Shown in pieces: positions 53,078-62,868 of a stretch of 64,000 bases of DNA. The DNA is taken from assembly GCA_018662005.1 (NCBI GenBank), contig JABJHA010000010.1, forward strand, positions 1 through 64,000. Direction: 5' to 3'. The stretch comes from Rhodospirillaceae bacterium (GTDB lineage Bacteria > Pseudomonadota > Alphaproteobacteria > Rhodospirillales > JABHCV01). The position numbers were made by a program, and so were the translations under genes. Under the pieces are notes generated by a model. The model had not been told where the DNA came from, made no database searches, and was given only the letters and a program-made list of their open reading frames with translations. Within the stretch, counting starts at the first letter, position 1; each line of letters starts with the position of its first letter.

Positions 53078-54355
53078 ATGAAATTAAAAAACATCGTTTG
53101 CTTGCTGGCGGCGGGGCTCTTTATTGCCCTGTTTGCCGGTAGTCTGTCAGCACAGGAAACCAAGACCAAAACCAAAATTTTGAAATACGACGCCCAGGGT
53201 CGGGTTATCGGCTATCAGGAAAGTGACGTCGATAATAAGGCGAAGAGTAAAAGCAAGGACAAGGCTACGGGGGGGGCCAAAACCTTTAACCCTGACACCA
53301 GCTTTGAAAAGGGCGAACTGATTGTCATCAACCCACCCAGGAGTTTTGCCTCGGGCATTCGTTCCATGGGTTATCAGGTTATTGAAACGGTCAAGATTTC
53401 CGGACTGAAAATGGTTGTCCAGCGTTTGCGTGTGCCGCCCGGGGTCAGTGTTCCCAAGGCAATAAAACAACTGCGTGGCCGCTTTCCCGGTGTTGAAATT
53501 GATGCCAACCACCAGTTTGATCCTTCGGGAAAAGTCGAATTTCCAAAAAAGACCGCACGCGCCCTGATCCGATGGACCAAGGCTCCGGCCAACTGTGGCA
53601 AAGGGGTCAGGATTGGCATGATCGACGCCGGTGTCGATGTCACCCATCCGGCCCTTAAAGGGCAGAAAGTCGTCTACAAGTCGTTCCATAAAGCGGGCCG
53701 CAAGGAAGGCCCTAAGGATCACGGTACGGCGGTCGCCGGCATCATGGTTGGGACGCCCGAATGGGGCGGCCTTCTGCCGGGAGCTGAACTGCGCGCCGCC
53801 AACATGTTTGAATACAATGAAGAAGGCCGAAAGGTCGGTAACGCCATCGGTCTGCTGAAAGCCGCCAACTGGCTGATTAACGAGAATGTTCACATTATCA
53901 ATCTCAGCGTCGCTGGCGCGGACAACAAGGTCCTGCGGCGGATTTTCCAAAAAGCCCTTAAACAGAAGCTGGTGTTGGTCGCAGCCGGCGGCAACTGGGG
54001 CCGTGCGGACAAACCGGCCTATCCGGCCGCCTACAAAGGCGTCATCGCGGTGACGGCGATCAGCGATCAAGGCCTGATCTATTCCAAGGCCAATACTGGA
54101 AAATACATCGATTTTGCCGCCCCCGGCGTTAAGGTTTATACGGCGGCCCCCGGCGGCGGCGGGCGCCTGCAAAGCGGCACCTCATTCGCGACACCGTTTA
54201 TCACGGCCCTGATGGGTCTGGAAATCGCCAAAGGCAACGCCAAGACAGTCTCCGCCCTGGACGCGCTGTTAAGGAAAAATATTAAAGATCTGGGCCTTCC
54301 TGGCCGCGATGACGTCTTCGGTTGGGGTTTCGCCCGTCGTAAACCGAAGTGCTAA
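53078..54355 (+). CDS. Secreted S8 (subtilisin-like) serine peptidase
   Basis: This 425-residue protease has a signal peptide (1-25, ending LSA). A basic low-complexity stretch (~28-65) and a propeptide-like region (~78-150) precede the catalytic domain. The triad is Asp183 (IGMIDAGVDVTHP), His215 (KDHGTAVAGIM) and Ser in SGTSFATPFITALMG near residue 369. Asn of the oxyanion hole lies in AAGGNWG. All key residues are intact, so it is probably an active exported protease. Substrate is unknown. It stands alone, convergent with ftsY. Confidence 0.9.
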   Translation: MKLKNIVCLLAAGLFIALFAGSLSAQETKTKTKILKYDAQGRVIGYQESDVDNKAKSKSKDKATGGAKTFNPDTSFEKGELIVINPPRSFASGIRSMGYQVIETVKISGLKMVVQRLRVPPGVSVPKAIKQLRGRFPGVEIDANHQFDPSGKVEFPKKTARALIRWTKAPANCGKGVRIGMIDAGVDVTHPALKGQKVVYKSFHKAGRKEGPKDHGTAVAGIMVGTPEWGGLLPGAELRAANMFEYNEEGRKVGNAIGLLKAANWLINENVHIINLSVAGADNKVLRRIFQKALKQKLVLVAAGGNWGRADKPAYPAAYKGVIAVTAISDQGLIYSKANTGKYIDFAAPGVKVYTAAPGGGGRLQSGTSFATPFITALMGLEIAKGNAKTVSALDALLRKNIKDLGLPGRDDVFGWGFARRKPKC

Positions 54356-54367
54356 TCTTTAAATAAT

Positions 54368-55300
54368 TTAAGAAAGTCCCATAAGCGACCGAGCGAAGGC
54401 GCGGGCTTCAAACGGTCGCATATCGTCAACGCCCTCGCCGACACCGATGGCATTGACGGGCAACGCGAATTTTTCAGCCAGGGCAACAACGACGCCACCC
54501 CGCGCGGTGCCATCCAGTTTTGTCAGCATCAGGCCACTGACATCGACAAGGTCTTTGAATACCTCAACCTGGGAGTGGGCGTTCTGGCCGACGGTGGCGT
54601 CGAGCACCAGCAGGCAGTCGTGGGGGGCGCTTTCGTCAATTTTACGGATCACCCGGATGATTTTTTCAAGCTCCGCCATCAAATCCGCTTTGTTTTGCAA
54701 GCGCCCGGCGGTGTCGATCAGCAACACATCGACGCCCTGGCTTTTTGCCTGGGTAAAGGCGTCATAGGCCAGACCGGCTGCGTCGGCACCCGGCTTGCCG
54801 GTGATAACGGCGGAGTTTGTTCGCTCCCCCCAGATTTGCAGCTGCTCGATGGCGGCGGCGCGGAAGGTGTCGGCGGCGGCCATCATGACAGTCTGTCCCT
54901 GTGCTTTTAGCTGCCACGCCAGCTTGCCGATGGATGTTGTCTTGCCGCTGCCATTGACGCCGCAAACCAGCACAACATGGGGCTTCAGGCTGGCATCAAC
55001 GCTGAAAGGTTTTGCCACCGGTTCAAGAATTTTCTCGATTTCTTCAGCCAGGGCAGTTCGTACTTCATCGCTTTCAACTTCCTTGTCAAAGCGGGTGCGG
55101 GCAAAATTGCCGGTGATTTTACTGGCCGTGGCAACGCCAAGATCGGCGCCAATGAGAAGCTCTTCCAATTCTTCGATGGCGGCTGCATCAAGACGGCGCT
55201 TGGTAAAAGCGGCGGTAATCGGATCGGCGAGCTTTGCGGTGGTGCGGCTCAGGCCTTGTTTTAGACGACTAAGCCAACCACTTTTTTGTTCCTCACTCAT
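54368..55300 (-). CDS. ftsY: Signal recognition particle receptor FtsY
   Basis: This 310-residue GTPase has the N domain (~15-95) and G domain with GVNGSGKTTSIGKLA, DTAGRLQNK and TKLDGTARGGV. The long acidic A domain of E. coli FtsY is absent, as usual in alphaproteobacteria. It docks Ffh-bound ribosomes to the membrane. ATGA overlap with mtaB links their translation. Ffh is encoded 4 kb away on the other strand. Confidence 0.97.
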   Translation of the reverse strand: MSEEQKSGWLSRLKQGLSRTTAKLADPITAAFTKRRLDAAAIEELEELLIGADLGVATASKITGNFARTRFDKEVESDEVRTALAEEIEKILEPVAKPFSVDASLKPHVVLVCGVNGSGKTTSIGKLAWQLKAQGQTVMMAAADTFRAAAIEQLQIWGERTNSAVITGKPGADAAGLAYDAFTQAKSQGVDVLLIDTAGRLQNKADLMAELEKIIRVIRKIDESAPHDCLLVLDATVGQNAHSQVEVFKDLVDVSGLMLTKLDGTARGGVVVALAEKFALPVNAIGVGEGVDDMRPFEARAFARSLMGLS

Positions 55301-56553
55301 GTGAGCACATCAGCGACAAGCCGTCCCTTTTCGGTGTCCACGCTAACCACCTTTGTGTTGACGATAGCCCCGAGCGCGGTGTCCGAGGTCAACTCGAGCG
55401 GTGCGAAGTGGCGGGTGTGACCGCTCCTGTCCTGTTCGACCAGAACTTCATGGGTCTCGCCGATGCAGGAGTTCAGGTAGCTCAAAAGAGCTTCCTTCCC
55501 GGCTTCGCGCAGTTGCGCGGCGCGCTGTTTGATAAGCGCCCCGTCAAGGGCAGGCATCTTGCTGGCCGCCGTACCAGGCCGGTTCGAGTAGGGAAAGACA
55601 TGCAGGTAGGTCAGGCCCATTTCAGTGACGGCGCTCAAGGTGTTTTCAAACATCGCCCCGGTTTCTGTGGGAAAACCGGCAATCAGGTCGGCCCCGAAGA
55701 CAACGTCTGGTCTTGCCCGGCGTATTCGGGCAACAAGATCAATGGCGTCCTTACGGCTATGGCGGCGCTTCATTCGTTTGAGGACCATATCATCGGCGGC
55801 TTGCAGGCTAAGGTGCAAGTGCGGCATGAAACGCTCATCACCTGCCAGCAAGGCAGGAATATCCTCATCGATGAAGGCCGGATCAAGGGATGTGATGCGC
55901 AGGCGTTTTAAATCGCTGACCTGATCAAGAATGTCTCGGGCCAAAGCGCCCAGGCTCGGCAGGTCGGCATCATCTTGCCCGTATGAGGAAACATCGACAC
56001 CGGTCAGCACCACCTCAAAGTGGCCGTTTGCGGTGAGGGTCTGCACTTGCTCGATAATATGGCTCGGGTGGACACTGCGGTTGGGGCCGCGGGCGAAGGG
56101 GATGATGCAAAATGTGCAGCGGTGGTCGCAGCCTTGCTGAACCTGAACGAAGGCGCGGGTGCGCTCTGCAAATCCGGAAATCATCGGCACGTTGAAATTC
56201 CGGGGGCTTTCCATAATGTCAGAAACGGCAACGGCTTCGCACCCTGGCCCCTCCAGCAAACCGTCATCCATCTTTTCGGAATTGCCAACAACCCGGTCGA
56301 CTTCATCCATGGCGGCAAATTTTTCAGGTCTTAACTGTGCCGCGCATCCGGTGACGATAATGCGTTTGGCCGGATTATCACGGTGCAGGCGGCGGATTGT
56401 CTGACGGGCCTGACGTTCGGCCTCTGCGGTGACCGCGCAGGTGTTGATAATAATCGTATCGTTAAGGCCGGCTTTGGTCGCCCGGGATCGCATGATTTCC
56501 GATTCCAGGGTGTTCAGGCGACAACCAAGGGTGACGACTTGCGGGGCTGACAT
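55297..56553 (-). CDS. mtaB: tRNA t6A37 methylthiotransferase MtaB
   Basis: This 418-residue radical SAM enzyme converts t6A37 to ms2t6A37 in tRNAs. The N-terminal UPF0004 domain has three cluster cysteines in VTLGCRLN, INTCAVTAEA and VTGCAAQ. The radical SAM motif is CDHRCTFCIIP near residue 146. A C-terminal TRAM-like region (~355-418) follows. It lies between dapF (6 bp upstream) and ftsY (overlapping), a standard alphaproteobacterial order. Confidence 0.95.
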   Translation of the reverse strand: MSAPQVVTLGCRLNTLESEIMRSRATKAGLNDTIIINTCAVTAEAERQARQTIRRLHRDNPAKRIIVTGCAAQLRPEKFAAMDEVDRVVGNSEKMDDGLLEGPGCEAVAVSDIMESPRNFNVPMISGFAERTRAFVQVQQGCDHRCTFCIIPFARGPNRSVHPSHIIEQVQTLTANGHFEVVLTGVDVSSYGQDDADLPSLGALARDILDQVSDLKRLRITSLDPAFIDEDIPALLAGDERFMPHLHLSLQAADDMVLKRMKRRHSRKDAIDLVARIRRARPDVVFGADLIAGFPTETGAMFENTLSAVTEMGLTYLHVFPYSNRPGTAASKMPALDGALIKQRAAQLREAGKEALLSYLNSCIGETHEVLVEQDRSGHTRHFAPLELTSDTALGAIVNTKVVSVDTEKGRLVADVLT

Positions 56554-56558
56554 CTGAT

Positions 56559-57392
56559 TTAAGCCATCAGGGCCGGGTCAATGAACCCGGAAAAACTGGT
56601 CGTCACGGGACCGGTCATCATGACGTGATTGTCGGGCATCCATTGCAGCTGCAAAGTTCCCCCGTTTAAATCGATATTGACCTGCCTTTCGGTCAAGCCT
56701 CGCCGACAGGCAGCGACGAGGGTGGCGCAAGCGCCAGATCCGCAGGCCAGGGTTTCACCAACGCCGCGCTCCCAGACCCTCAAACGTATGTGTTCAGGGG
56801 AAATAATCTGGGCGGCTTCGACGTTGACGCGCCGGGGGAAAAGTTTGTGGTGTTCGATAATCGGGCCGTGAATGTCAAGATCAACGGCTTCTGCATCATC
56901 AACAAAGAAGATCGCGTGCGGATTTCCCATGTTGACCCCGACAGGGTCTTGCAGGGGGCCGGATCCAATATTCAAGTGCAAGGTGTCGATGGCTTCGCTT
57001 AAGGGGATATCGCGCCAATCAAGATTTGCCGGGCCCATGTCGACAGAAACCAGACCATTTCCAACAGCTTCGCAATCGAGTAAACCGGCCAGAGTTTCGA
57101 TAATGCAATGGCGGCTGTCGCTCTCGCTTAAAATCAACGAGGCGACGCAGCGTGTTCCATTGCCACAGGCTTCTGATGGGCTGCCATCTGTATTGAAGAT
57201 ACGCATAAAAGCGTCCGCGTGTTCATCGCGAGGGTTTTCGATGATGAGCAACTGGTCGCAACCGATGCCGGTATGGCGGTTGGCGATCGCGCGCGCCTGC
57301 TCACGGCTCAAATCGAGCCGCTGTTTGCGCGCATCAATTACGACAAAATCATTGCCGATACCGTGCATCTTTATGAACGATAGCGTTTCCAT
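56559..57392 (-). CDS. dapF: Diaminopimelate epimerase
   Basis: This 277-residue enzyme interconverts LL- and meso-diaminopimelate for lysine and peptidoglycan synthesis. The two catalytic cysteines are in SEACGNGTRC (near 76) and TLACGSGACAT (near 219). The N terminus FIKMHGIGNDFVVIDAR is typical. It heads the dapF-mtaB-ftsY operon. Confidence 0.96.
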   Translation of the reverse strand: METLSFIKMHGIGNDFVVIDARKQRLDLSREQARAIANRHTGIGCDQLLIIENPRDEHADAFMRIFNTDGSPSEACGNGTRCVASLILSESDSRHCIIETLAGLLDCEAVGNGLVSVDMGPANLDWRDIPLSEAIDTLHLNIGSGPLQDPVGVNMGNPHAIFFVDDAEAVDLDIHGPIIEHHKLFPRRVNVEAAQIISPEHIRLRVWERGVGETLACGSGACATLVAACRRGLTERQVNIDLNGGTLQLQWMPDNHVMMTGPVTTSFSGFIDPALMA

Positions 57393-57441
57393 AACGGGCT
57401 TAATATGTCGCTACGGCACCGGAAGTCCACTGTTTTAGGAA

Positions 57442-58137
57442 TTACGGGCGCTGGCTTTTAAGAAATTTTTCCATATGAAAGCGGGCGTGGTCCTGCTCAT
57501 AAATATAAGCGCGACCAACCGGGCAGGCCCTGCGGGCCAGACAACTGGCCGAAAGACAGTCGCCGTTCGGGTGTTTTTCCAATAAATCCAGACAGGCGGG
57601 AACGTCGTAGCCATGTTCAGAAAAAGCATTGACCGGACAGGTTGTCAGGCACGGTTTTTCAGTGCAAACCAGACACGGGCTCACGGTTTGATCGGGGGGG
57701 GCGTCTTTTAGTTCTGCGGCGATCAGCAAAGCCCCACGGTAAGCATGCCACAAACCATAATCGCCATGGATCAGCGGCCCGATAGGCGAGGGGTGAACAG
57801 CACCCGAACGCAGGGCCCAGCGCTGAAATGGCATGTATGGCGGCCCATCGAAGGGAAAAAGCGCCTGAACGTAAACGCTTAAGCGCCGGGTAAGAACTTC
57901 AGCAACATCGCCCAGCACCCGCCTTGACCAGTTATCAAGGGGGTTGGGATCGTTCTCATCAATATCTGATGATGAAAAAACCCGCCACATGTCCGGCCCG
58001 GCGTTTCCGACAAGGATAAGGGTGCTCGTCTCCTGGCAATCAGGAACGCCGTCCGAGGGTTCCGGCTGAAAGCTGCCCAGCCTGCGCAGTCCAGTTGATC
58101 TCAGGGCTTCGTCAATAGGGTCCGGGGTGATCTCCAT
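57442..58137 (-). CDS. 4Fe-4S cluster protein, ferredoxin-like
   Basis: This 231-residue protein has ligand sets CLVCTEKPCLTTCP (a 4Fe-4S pattern, near 157-170) and GDCLSASCLARRACPVG further on, giving a likely two-cluster arrangement. The N-terminal ~150 residues (STLILVGNAGPDMWRVFSSS ... PFQRWALRSGAVHPSPIGPLIH) resemble in layout the epoxyqueuosine reductase type of Fe-S protein, without its cobalamin motif. The start used is ATG 58137; GTG 58143 is the alternative. The electron-transfer partner is unknown. It lies upstream of dapF with 49 bp between. Confidence 0.7.
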   Translation of the reverse strand: MEITPDPIDEALRSTGLRRLGSFQPEPSDGVPDCQETSTLILVGNAGPDMWRVFSSSDIDENDPNPLDNWSRRVLGDVAEVLTRRLSVYVQALFPFDGPPYMPFQRWALRSGAVHPSPIGPLIHGDYGLWHAYRGALLIAAELKDAPPDQTVSPCLVCTEKPCLTTCPVNAFSEHGYDVPACLDLLEKHPNGDCLSASCLARRACPVGRAYIYEQDHARFHMEKFLKSQRP

Positions 58138-58179
58138 AATCACCTACAATGTCCAGAAAGGCCGCTCCGTCAAGGGGGT

Positions 58180-58575
58180 TCAGATGCTTTCGTCTTCTGC
58201 CAGATCCTTGAGCAGATCAACAACACTGCGCCGTAATCCGGGATCCTCGATGTTGTAATAGGCATGGACCATTTTTTGGGCGTCTTCGACGACAGCGGGT
58301 GTGTCCATCAGGGGGACCGGCTTATTGATGGTTTTTTCGGCTCCTTTAAAGAAAAACGAGACATCGACATCAAGGGCTGAACTCAAGGCGACAAGATCGC
58401 CCGGCCCGACGAAACGTCTGCCTTCTTCAAAGGCTTTTGTTTTTCCGGCTGTGCCGCCGATCAACTCATCGACGGCTTCATGCGTCAGGCCACGGGCCAG
58501 TCGTTGCTGACGCAAGCGTATGCCTATGTGCTGTTCAATGGCTTTCTGGTGGTTTTTATTTGATTTGGTTTTCAT
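58180..58575 (-). CDS. XRE (Cro/CI) family transcriptional regulator
   Basis: This 131-residue protein has an HTH_3 domain at ~14-70 (IGIRLRQQRLARGLTHEAVDELIGGTAGKTKAFEEGRRFVGPGDLVALSSALDVDVSFFF). A C-terminal helical tail (AVVEDAQKMVHAYYNIEDPGLRRSVVDLLKDLA) resembles similar alphaproteobacterial regulators. The start at 58575 (MKTKSNKNH) was preferred; a TTG start at 58626 would add 17 residues. Operator unknown; GATACT and AGTATC repeats occur upstream of it at 58630-58676. Confidence 0.85.
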   Translation of the reverse strand: MKTKSNKNHQKAIEQHIGIRLRQQRLARGLTHEAVDELIGGTAGKTKAFEEGRRFVGPGDLVALSSALDVDVSFFFKGAEKTINKPVPLMDTPAVVEDAQKMVHAYYNIEDPGLRRSVVDLLKDLAEDESI

Positions 58576-58903
58576 CGCTAATGGCGCTGCTCGTGTTTTA
58601 AAAAAGACGATAGGAGGGCAGTTCAAAAAGATACTTATAGGTGTATATTTTGTATTACTGCTACTTTAGGAGTATCATGGAGTGGCCCCTATTCCAAGCC
58701 GAAAGCGTTCGCTGCAGGATCGCTCGATCACTTTGATCAAGCGGGGCTTGACTTGCCGGGGCCATCTCCATAGAGTGCGCGCCTTACACCGATGCCCATG
58801 ATTTTTTTCGCCTCATGGGGCGCCGCCAGTCCGCGAGTTTCGCGCACTGGCGCATTTGTGTTTGGAATTTTTGGACGACCCTTAAAAGGCCTGTAAGAAC
58901 AAG
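58576..58903. other. Divergent intergenic region between XRE regulator and ffh
   Basis: This 328-bp stretch contains no convincing gene. It holds inverted elements GATACT (58630-58635) / AGTATC (58671-58676) and ATAC/GTAT (58631-58646), which may be operator sites, and the ffh promoter at 58748-58776. Frames in it are under 25 codons. Confidence 0.7.
58748..58776 (+). promoter_or_regulatory. Sigma70-type promoter for ffh
   Basis: TTGACT (58748-58753) and TAGAGT (58771-58776) are separated by 17 bp, close to the sigma70 consensus. It lies about 128 bp before the ffh start and would drive ffh and perhaps rpsP to rplS. Confidence 0.55.
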
Positions 58904-60304
58904 ATGTTTGATAGCCTGACAAGTAAACTGGGTGATATTTTCGACGGCCTGACAAAGCGCGGCGCGCTTTCTGAAGCCGACGTCGATGCGGCATTACGCG
59001 AAATTCGCCTCGCCCTTCTGGAGGCCGATGTCGCCCTTGATGTGGTCAAGGACTTCATCGAAGCGGTCAGGGAACGGGCCGTTGGTGAAGAAGTTCTGCG
59101 CAGTGTCACGCCGGGCCAGATGGTCATCAAGATTGTTCATGACCACATGGTCGAAATGCTGGGTGGCGATGGTGCTGCTGGCGACGCGCCCGCGCTTGAT
59201 GAAACCGGGGTCAATCTGGCCGGTACCGCTCCCGTCGCCATTATGATGGTTGGTTTGCAGGGCTCTGGTAAAACCACGACCAGCGCCAAGTTGGCTTTAA
59301 GAATTCAAAAGCGTGAGAAGAAAAAAGTCATGATGGCGTCACTTGACGTCTACCGCCCGGCGGCCCAGCAACAGCTGGCCGTGCTGGGTGAACAGGCCGA
59401 GGTGCCGACCTTGCCCATGGTCATGGGTGAACAGCCCCTGGCGATTGCCAAACGGGCTATGGATAGTGCGCGCCGGGAAGGCTGCGACGTGGTCATCCTT
59501 GATACCGCTGGCCGCCTGCATATTGATCAGGAACTAATGGACGAGGTGGCAAAAGTCAGCGCCGCCACAAATCCAATAGAAACCCTGCTTGTCGCTGACG
59601 CCATGACCGGCCAGGACGCCGTCACCATGGCCCGCGAATTCAATGAAAAAGTCGGCATCACCGGTATCGTCCTGACCAGGGTCGATGGTGATGCACGCGG
59701 TGGTGCGGCCCTTTCCATGCGCGCCGTTACAGGCAAGCCGATCAAACTGATGGGTGTCGGTGAAAAGCTTGACGAACTGGAAAGCTTCCAGGCGACCCGC
59801 GTCGCCGGTCGCATTATGGGCCAGGGTGATATCGTCGGACTGGTCGAAAAAGCAGCCGAGACCATCGACAAGGAAGACGCCGAAAAACTGGCCAAGAAAA
59901 TGATGAAGGGCCAGTTCTCGCTCAATGACATGGCCAGCCAGCTGGATCAAATCCGCAAGATGGGCGATGTCGGCGGCCTGATGGGTATGATTCCCGGTAT
60001 GTCGAAGATGAAAAAACAAGTCGCCGAAGCCAATATTGATGACAAGACGATCATTCGTCAGCAGGCGATCATTTCCTCAATGACGGCAGCCGAAAGAGAA
60101 AAACCGAAAGTACTTAACGGATCAAGGCGGCGCCGTATTGCCGCCGGTTCGGGAACCTCCGTTCAGGATGTCAACAGGCTGCTCAAGCAATTCAAGCAAA
60201 TGGGCACGATGATGAAAAAAATGGGCAAGATGGGCAAAAAAGGCATGCTCGGCGGAATGGGCGGCGGAATGCCCCCGGGCATGATGCCTCCCGGCATGCG
60301 TTGA
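58904..60304 (+). CDS. ffh: Signal recognition particle protein Ffh
   Basis: This 466-residue SRP54-type GTPase has the N domain, then GLQGSGKTTTSAKLA, DTAGRLHIDQELM and TRVDGDARGGAALS in the G domain. A methionine-rich M domain (KMMKGQFSLNDMASQLDQIRKMGDVGGLMGMIPGMSKMKK ... NGSRRRRIAAGSG) binds SRP RNA and signal sequences. The C terminus is a Gly/Met tail (GGMGGGMPPGMMPPGM). It targets membrane proteins with FtsY. It is the first gene in the S16 operon. Confidence 0.97.
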   Translation: MFDSLTSKLGDIFDGLTKRGALSEADVDAALREIRLALLEADVALDVVKDFIEAVRERAVGEEVLRSVTPGQMVIKIVHDHMVEMLGGDGAAGDAPALDETGVNLAGTAPVAIMMVGLQGSGKTTTSAKLALRIQKREKKKVMMASLDVYRPAAQQQLAVLGEQAEVPTLPMVMGEQPLAIAKRAMDSARREGCDVVILDTAGRLHIDQELMDEVAKVSAATNPIETLLVADAMTGQDAVTMAREFNEKVGITGIVLTRVDGDARGGAALSMRAVTGKPIKLMGVGEKLDELESFQATRVAGRIMGQGDIVGLVEKAAETIDKEDAEKLAKKMMKGQFSLNDMASQLDQIRKMGDVGGLMGMIPGMSKMKKQVAEANIDDKTIIRQQAIISSMTAAEREKPKVLNGSRRRRIAAGSGTSVQDVNRLLKQFKQMGTMMKKMGKMGKKGMLGGMGGGMPPGMMPPGMR

Positions 60305-60366
60305 TGACGAATTCAAGATTTTTTAAATAACACGTTTCACTTAAACCAAAAGGACAAGTATTCACC

Positions 60367-61014
60367 ATGGCTTTGAAAATCAGATTATCCCGGGGCGGCG
60401 CAAAAAAACGTCCCTTCTATCACCTCGTTATTGCCGATTCCCGCAGCCCTCGCGATGGCCGCTTTATCGAACAGGTTGGCACCTACAACCCGATGGTCGC
60501 CAAGGACCATCCCGAACGACTGGTGCTTAAAGATGAACGCATTAAATACTGGATGGGCGTAGGCGCGCTGCCAACAGACCGTGTCGCCCGTTTCCTGGCC
60601 GACGCCGGCATGGGCAAGAAACCTGTGGTTCACGATCAAACCAAGCAGCATCTGCCGAAGACCAAGGCTCAGGAACGCCTGAAAGAAGCAGAAGAAGCAG
60701 CCAATGCTCCCGCCAAGGAAGCACCGGTAGAAGCTGCTGCTGAAGAAGCTCCTGCCGAAGAAGCCGTTGCAGAGGAAGTGCCGTCCGAAGAAGCTGCTGC
60801 TGAAGAAGCTCCTGCCGAAGAAGCCGTTGCAGAGGAAGTGCCGTCCGAGGAAGCTGCTGCTGAAGAAGCTCCGGCTGAGGAAACTGCTGCTGAAGAAGCT
60901 CCGGTTGAAGAAGCTGCCGCCGAGGAAGCGCCCGCCGAGGAAGCCGCTGCTGAGGAAGCTCCGGCTGAGGAAGCTCCGGCTGAAGAAACTGAAGAGGACA
61001 AGGCGGCCGGTTGA
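60367..61014 (+). CDS. rpsP: 30S ribosomal protein S16 with long acidic repeat tail
   Basis: This 215-residue protein has a normal S16 domain at ~1-85 ([43 protein letters not shown]). Most S16 proteins have 80-120 residues. Here the last ~110 residues are Ala/Glu-rich ([20 protein letters not shown] and variants). The DNA contains an exact 60-bp tandem duplication within it. The tail is acidic, unlike ribosomal proteins in general, so would sit away from rRNA. It is co-directional with ffh and rimM. Confidence 0.96.
   Translation: MALKIRLSRGGAKKRPFYHLVIADSRSPRDGRFIEQVGTYNPMVAKDHPERLVLKDERIKYWMGVGALPTDRVARFLADAGMGKKPVVHDQTKQHLPKTKAQERLKEAEEAANAPAKEAPVEAAAEEAPAEEAVAEEVPSEEAAAEEAPAEEAVAEEVPSEEAAAEEAPAEETAAEEAPVEEAAAEEAPAEEAAAEEAPAEEAPAEETEEDKAAG
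60729..60848 (+). repeat. 60-bp exact tandem duplication inside rpsP
   Basis: Positions 60729-60788 and 60789-60848 are identical, base for base. Each encodes 20 Ala/Glu-rich residues. Further diverged copies of 30-60 bp follow to about 60990. Identity at the DNA level suggests recent duplication by slippage. Confidence 0.93.
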
Positions 61015-61034
61015 TCCGGTCAGCCGGTAGAGCG

Positions 61035-61574
61035 ATGTCGGACACCTCCCCGGAATTGATTCTCGTCGGTGCGATTACCGGCGCCCGGGGCCTGAAAGGC
61101 GAAGTCAGGATCAAAAGCTTCACCGCCGACCCGAAGGGGGTCTCCAGTTACGGGGATGTTTTCGAGGAAAACGGCGTGAAAAGCTATTCGATCCGGGTTA
61201 TCGGCCAGTCCAAGGGGCAAGTTTTTGCCCGTCTGGGCGGCATTGATGACCGAACGGCGGCGGAGGCCCTGAAGGGGACGCGCCTGTATGTGCCCAAGGC
61301 GGCACTGCCGGAGCCTGCGGAAGACGAGTTCTACTTTTCGGACCTGGTTGGTTTGAAGGCTGAGCTGGTCGATGGTGGCAAGCTGGGTTTTGTCAAGGAA
61401 GTGCACGATTTTGGCGCCGGTGCGATCCTTGAGGTAACAGGCGGCGCTTTAGGTGTCGTCATGGTGCCTTTTACCCGGGCCGCAGTGCCGACAGTGGATA
61501 CGAAGGGTGGCCGGGTCGTTATTGACCCTCCGCCGGGACTGTTGGAACCGGCCGAGCCGGAGGCGATGGAGTAG
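61035..61574 (+). CDS. rimM: Ribosome maturation factor RimM
   Basis: This 179-residue factor binds S19 and assists 16S 3'-domain assembly. The start at 61035 ([29 protein letters not shown]) was chosen; a frame extension to 61011 is unsupported. The N-terminal RimM domain and C-terminal PRC-barrel ([34 protein letters not shown]) are both present. It lies between rpsP and trmD, the standard order. Confidence 0.95.
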   Translation: MSDTSPELILVGAITGARGLKGEVRIKSFTADPKGVSSYGDVFEENGVKSYSIRVIGQSKGQVFARLGGIDDRTAAEALKGTRLYVPKAALPEPAEDEFYFSDLVGLKAELVDGGKLGFVKEVHDFGAGAILEVTGGALGVVMVPFTRAAVPTVDTKGGRVVIDPPPGLLEPAEPEAME

Positions 61575-61578
61575 GAAA

Positions 61579-62298
61579 ATGACAGGGACAGCACCTAATA
61601 GCCCTTGGAAGGCAACGGTTCTGACCCTGTTCGAGGAGATGTTTCCGGGACCCTTGGGCCAGTCATTGGCGGGACAGGGTCTGAAAGACGGCATTTGGTC
61701 GTTGGAAACGGTGGACATTCGCGGCTTTGCAAGCGATAAACACCGCTCCGTGGATGATACCCCCTTCGGCGGTGGCCCTGGAATGGTCATGCGGGCCGAT
61801 GTGGTTGATGCGGCGATAGAGAAGGTCAAGGCCGAAAGCGGCGAAAGACCACTGATTTATCTCTCGCCGCGGGGCCGCCCACTGGACCAGGAACGGGTTC
61901 GGCAATTGGCGGCTGGTACGGGTTTGGCCTTGCTTTGCGGACGCTACGAAGGCGTCGACGAGCGGGTCCTTAAGGCCCACGAAATTGAAGAGGTCAGCCT
62001 CGGCGATTTCGTGTTATCGGGCGGAGAGCCCGCGGCGATGGCTATGATCGACGCATGTGTCAGGTTGCTGCCGGGCATCATGGGGTCGGATATGTCGGGC
62101 GAGGAAGAAAGTTTCGAGCGGGGATTGTTGGAATATCCCCACTACACACGGCCCCAGGAGTGGCGGGGCATGACGGTGCCGGAAGTTTTACTTTCCGGTC
62201 ACCATGAAAAGATCAAGGCCTGGCGAACACGTCAGTCCGAGGAAATGACCAGAACGCGGCGACCCGACTTGTGGGCCGCCTTTGAGAAAAAGAATTAG
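61579..62298 (+). CDS. trmD: tRNA (guanine-N1)-methyltransferase TrmD
   Basis: This 239-residue enzyme makes m1G37 in tRNAs. It uses the knotted SPOUT fold; the knot segments [32 protein letters not shown] and [18 protein letters not shown] are intact. The start ATG 61579 follows AGGAAA. It lies 4 bases after rimM. Confidence 0.96.
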   Translation: MTGTAPNSPWKATVLTLFEEMFPGPLGQSLAGQGLKDGIWSLETVDIRGFASDKHRSVDDTPFGGGPGMVMRADVVDAAIEKVKAESGERPLIYLSPRGRPLDQERVRQLAAGTGLALLCGRYEGVDERVLKAHEIEEVSLGDFVLSGGEPAAMAMIDACVRLLPGIMGSDMSGEEESFERGLLEYPHYTRPQEWRGMTVPEVLLSGHHEKIKAWRTRQSEEMTRTRRPDLWAAFEKKN

Positions 62299-62355
62299 AG
62301 GATCTAACGAGGTGTCGAAATTAATAAGACCCTCAAAGACGTAAGGAAGAGAACT

Positions 62356-62856
62356 ATGAACGTTATTGAAGAGATTGAAAAAGAACAGGTTGGCAAGCTG
62401 ACCGCAGATCGCGACATGCCGGAATTCGCCGCTGGCGATACCCTTCGGGTCAATGTCAAGGTCGTTGAAGGAACCCGCGAGCGTATTCAGGCTTATGAAG
62501 GTGTTTGCATCGGTCGCAAGAACGATGGCCTTAATTCGTCTTTCACCGTTCGCAAGATTTCTTCGGGTGAAGGTGTCGAACGTGTATTCCCGCTTTACTC
62601 GCCGAATATCTCCAGCATTGATGTGATTCGTCGTGGTGATGTTCGCCGCGCCAAGTTGTATTATTTGCGTGGACGCACCGGTAAGTCTGCTCGTATCGCC
62701 GAAAAAGTCGACGGCTATGCAGGTAAGCTGACCACCGCCGAAAAGGCCGAAGCCGCTGCCGTCAAGGCGAAGTCTCGCGCCGAAGGCAAATCCAAGTCCA
62801 AGAAGGGCAAGAAGAAAGCCGCCGCCAAGGCCGACGAAGCCGCTACGGAAGAATAA
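62356..62856 (+). CDS. rplS: 50S ribosomal protein L19
   Basis: This 166-residue protein has the L19 domain at ~1-115 ([35 protein letters not shown] ... [39 protein letters not shown]). It is followed by a ~50-residue Lys/Ala-rich tail ([24 protein letters not shown]) that is basic and probably contacts rRNA. E. coli L19 has ~115 residues. It forms part of the 30S-50S bridges. Confidence 0.96.
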   Translation: MNVIEEIEKEQVGKLTADRDMPEFAAGDTLRVNVKVVEGTRERIQAYEGVCIGRKNDGLNSSFTVRKISSGEGVERVFPLYSPNISSIDVIRRGDVRRAKLYYLRGRTGKSARIAEKVDGYAGKLTTAEKAEAAAVKAKSRAEGKSKSKKGKKKAAAKADEAATEE

Positions 62857-62868
62857 CAGCCGGATTAA

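Noticed and set aside
60729-60990. Repeats considered as a CRISPR array
   Set aside because: The units are contiguous without spacers and in frame within rpsP.
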